Origin: G039029935 sp039029935
GTDB lineage: Bacteria; Chloroflexota; Anaerolineae; Caldilineales; Caldilineaceae
Length of the DNA stretch: 5,848 bases
NCBI GenBank assembly: GCA_039029935.1
Contig: JBCCFC010000902.1
Coordinates: 1-5,848, forward strand
Reading direction: 5' to 3'
Below are positions 4,582 to 5,848 of this stretch, piece after piece. Below the pieces are notes generated by a model. That model searched no databases and was not told the DNA's origin. It saw only the letters and a program-made list of their open reading frames with translations. Position 1 is the stretch's first letter; each line of letters opens with the position of its first letter. The translations under genes and the position numbers were made by a program.

Positions 4582-5848
4582 ATGGCAAAACCGATACAAC
4601 CAAACACATATACATTTCGCAAACTCATTGAAGAGGGTTATCTCTATGTCGATAAGACACAATATATTTATGATCTTGTTCATCAACCGTTTGGCGTTTA
4701 TTTTTTGTCGCGTCCCCGACGCTTTGGAAAGAGCTTGCTGATTTCGACATTAGAGGAACTCTTCAAGGGAAACAGGGAACTCTTTCACGGATTATGGATT
4801 GATAAGAGCGACTATAGTTGGCAGTCGTACCCTGTCATCCATATTGACTTTAGCCTACACCCGATTCACAATGCAGAGCGACTGGAAAAGCGTATTAAGC
4901 GACACCTGAAACTCATTGCCGAGGATTATGACATCACCTTAGAGGACGATGACTATGACATTCAGTTTGAAGACTTGATTCGTAGGATGGGTGCAGAAAA
5001 GCAAGTGGTGATTTTGATTGACGAGTATGACAAACCGCTGCTTGATAATATCGAGAACTTGGCGGAGGCCAAACGAATTCAACGCGTTATGAAAGGGTTC
5101 TATTCGGTCATAAAGGCCATGGACCGTTACATTCGCTTTGTCATGATTACGGGGGTGAGTAAGTTTACGCGCGTGACCATTTTCTCTGAGATGAATCACT
5201 TAACCGAGTTGACCATGCGCGCCACCTTTGGCGCGGCCTTGGGGTTGACGGAACGGGAGTTGCGCGACAACTTTGGTGAGCATATAGCTCGGTTTGCGGC
5301 CAAAGAAGAGTTGACCGAAGAAGAAATGCTTGCCAAGATCCGCTTTTGGTACAATGGTTTCTGCTTTGCACCCAACGCAGAGAATGTCTATAACCCCTTC
5401 TCTACCATGCAACTCTTTGACGCCATGCAATTTGACTCCTATTGGTTCAAAAGCGGCACACCCACCTTTTTGATTAAATTGATTCATGCGGGTCAGTGGG
5501 ATATCAAAGAACTGAATGAACTGAAACAGCCATCGGACGCATTTGACTCCTTTGCTATCGAACGACTCTCGATAGTTGCTCTGCTCTTCCAAACAGGCTA
5601 TCTGACCATCAAAGAGTATGAGCAAGAAGGGATGATTTATACGCTTGATTTTCCCAATTATGAGGTCAAGAAAGCCTTTTTAGCCCACTTGTTGGATATG
5701 TTCAGCTATTTGAACCAGGGATTTAGCAAAAGCCATGTCTGGAAGATGATCCATGCCATCCGTACACATGACCTCGGTACGTTTTTTGTTGCGCTCCAGT
5801 CGTTTTTTGCTGACATTGACTATAATCTGCATGCGAACAACGAAAAAT
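4582..5848 (+). CDS. AAA-ATPase-like / PD-(D/E)XK nuclease family protein, 3' end beyond window
   Basis: The frame is open from the ATG at 4582 to the window edge, 422 complete codons. The N-terminus (KLIEEGYLYVDKTQYIYDLV, 14-33) is the hallmark of the AAA-ATPase-like family often annotated DUF1703. The P-loop is degenerate, RPRRFGKS (44-51), with Lys50 and Ser51. Walker B is VVILIDEYDKPL (142-153), with Asp147 and Glu148. FVMITGVSKF (186-195) is the following strand with a sensor-like Thr, and FWYNGFCF (255-262) is the family's conserved mid-protein motif. Relatives are usually a little over 500 residues and end in a PD-(D/E)XK nuclease-like domain, which here would lie past the window; the linker around 330-420 is already present. 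Its role is unclear; the family is abundant and often multicopy in anaerobic and environmental bacteria, and has been suspected of links to mobile or defence DNA. It has its own promoter and no visible link to the upstream enzymes. Confidence 0.88.
   Translation, partial: MAKPIQPNTYTFRKLIEEGYLYVDKTQYIYDLVHQPFGVYFLSRPRRFGKSLLISTLEELFKGNRELFHGLWIDKSDYSWQSYPVIHIDFSLHPIHNAERLEKRIKRHLKLIAEDYDITLEDDDYDIQFEDLIRRMGAEKQVVILIDEYDKPLLDNIENLAEAKRIQRVMKGFYSVIKAMDRYIRFVMITGVSKFTRVTIFSEMNHLTELTMRATFGAALGLTERELRDNFGEHIARFAAKEELTEEEMLAKIRFWYNGFCFAPNAENVYNPFSTMQLFDAMQFDSYWFKSGTPTFLIKLIHAGQWDIKELNELKQPSDAFDSFAIERLSIVALLFQTGYLTIKEYEQEGMIYTLDFPNYEVKKAFLAHLLDMFSYLNQGFSKSHVWKMIHAIRTHDLGTFFVALQSFFADIDYNLHANNEK

Noticed and set aside
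4559..4741. Small plus-strand open frame of 60 codons
   Set aside because: It overlaps the ATPase-like gene in another frame, and that gene's conserved N-terminus and P-loop lie in the frame starting at 4582.
5200..5625. Minus-strand open frame of 141 codons opposite the ATPase-like gene
   Set aside because: The plus-strand frame here carries conserved family motifs such as FWYNGFCF, so the antisense frame is a by-product.

Overview
This is a bacterial window of roughly balanced base composition with tightly packed genes. Nearly all of it is coded on the + strand, with Shine-Dalgarno sites and sigma-70-like promoter boxes. The family mix (PhyH-type dioxygenases, a NodB-type deacetylase with an HGVPD/HPWVH C-terminus, a PAPS-independent arylsulfotransferase, and an AAA-ATPase-like/PD-(D/E)XK protein) recalls large-genome environmental bacteria such as Chloroflexota, Poribacteria or Planctomycetes. 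That placement is from memory of these families, and no marker gene here fixes it.

Layout. Bases 1-50 hold the first 16 codons of a minus-strand gene. Its N-terminus looks like a PhyH (phytanoyl-CoA dioxygenase-like) protein. Bases 51-261 are a divergent intergenic region. It contains a striking symmetrical element (74-143) made of two direct and two inverted 16-bp units, which includes a perfect 24-bp inverted repeat, and a candidate promoter (197-225). From 262 to 4436 four genes run in the same direction with gaps of 26, -4 and 37 bp, so they are probably one operon: a YdhF-like aldo/keto reductase, a NodB-fold carbohydrate/amide deacetylase, a PhyH-family Fe(II)/2-oxoglutarate dioxygenase, and an arylsulfotransferase-like beta-propeller protein. 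All four keep the catalytic residues expected of their families. None of the four has a recognisable signal peptide, so they may act on a shared small molecule in the cytoplasm (inference).

Bases 4437-4581 separate the operon from an unrelated gene. They hold two short repeat clusters (a 16-bp tandem repeat overlapping the stop codon, and a 21-bp-period repeat) and an extended -10 promoter. From 4582 to the window end runs a gene for an AAA-ATPase-like/PD-(D/E)XK family protein. It is open throughout and cut by the window edge.

The best candidate for something undescribed is the four-gene cassette with its divergent PhyH partner and the palindromic repeat between them. It would encode reduction, deacetylation, hydroxylation and sulfate transfer in a single unit. 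The individual families are known; the combined pathway and its substrate cannot be read from the sequence.
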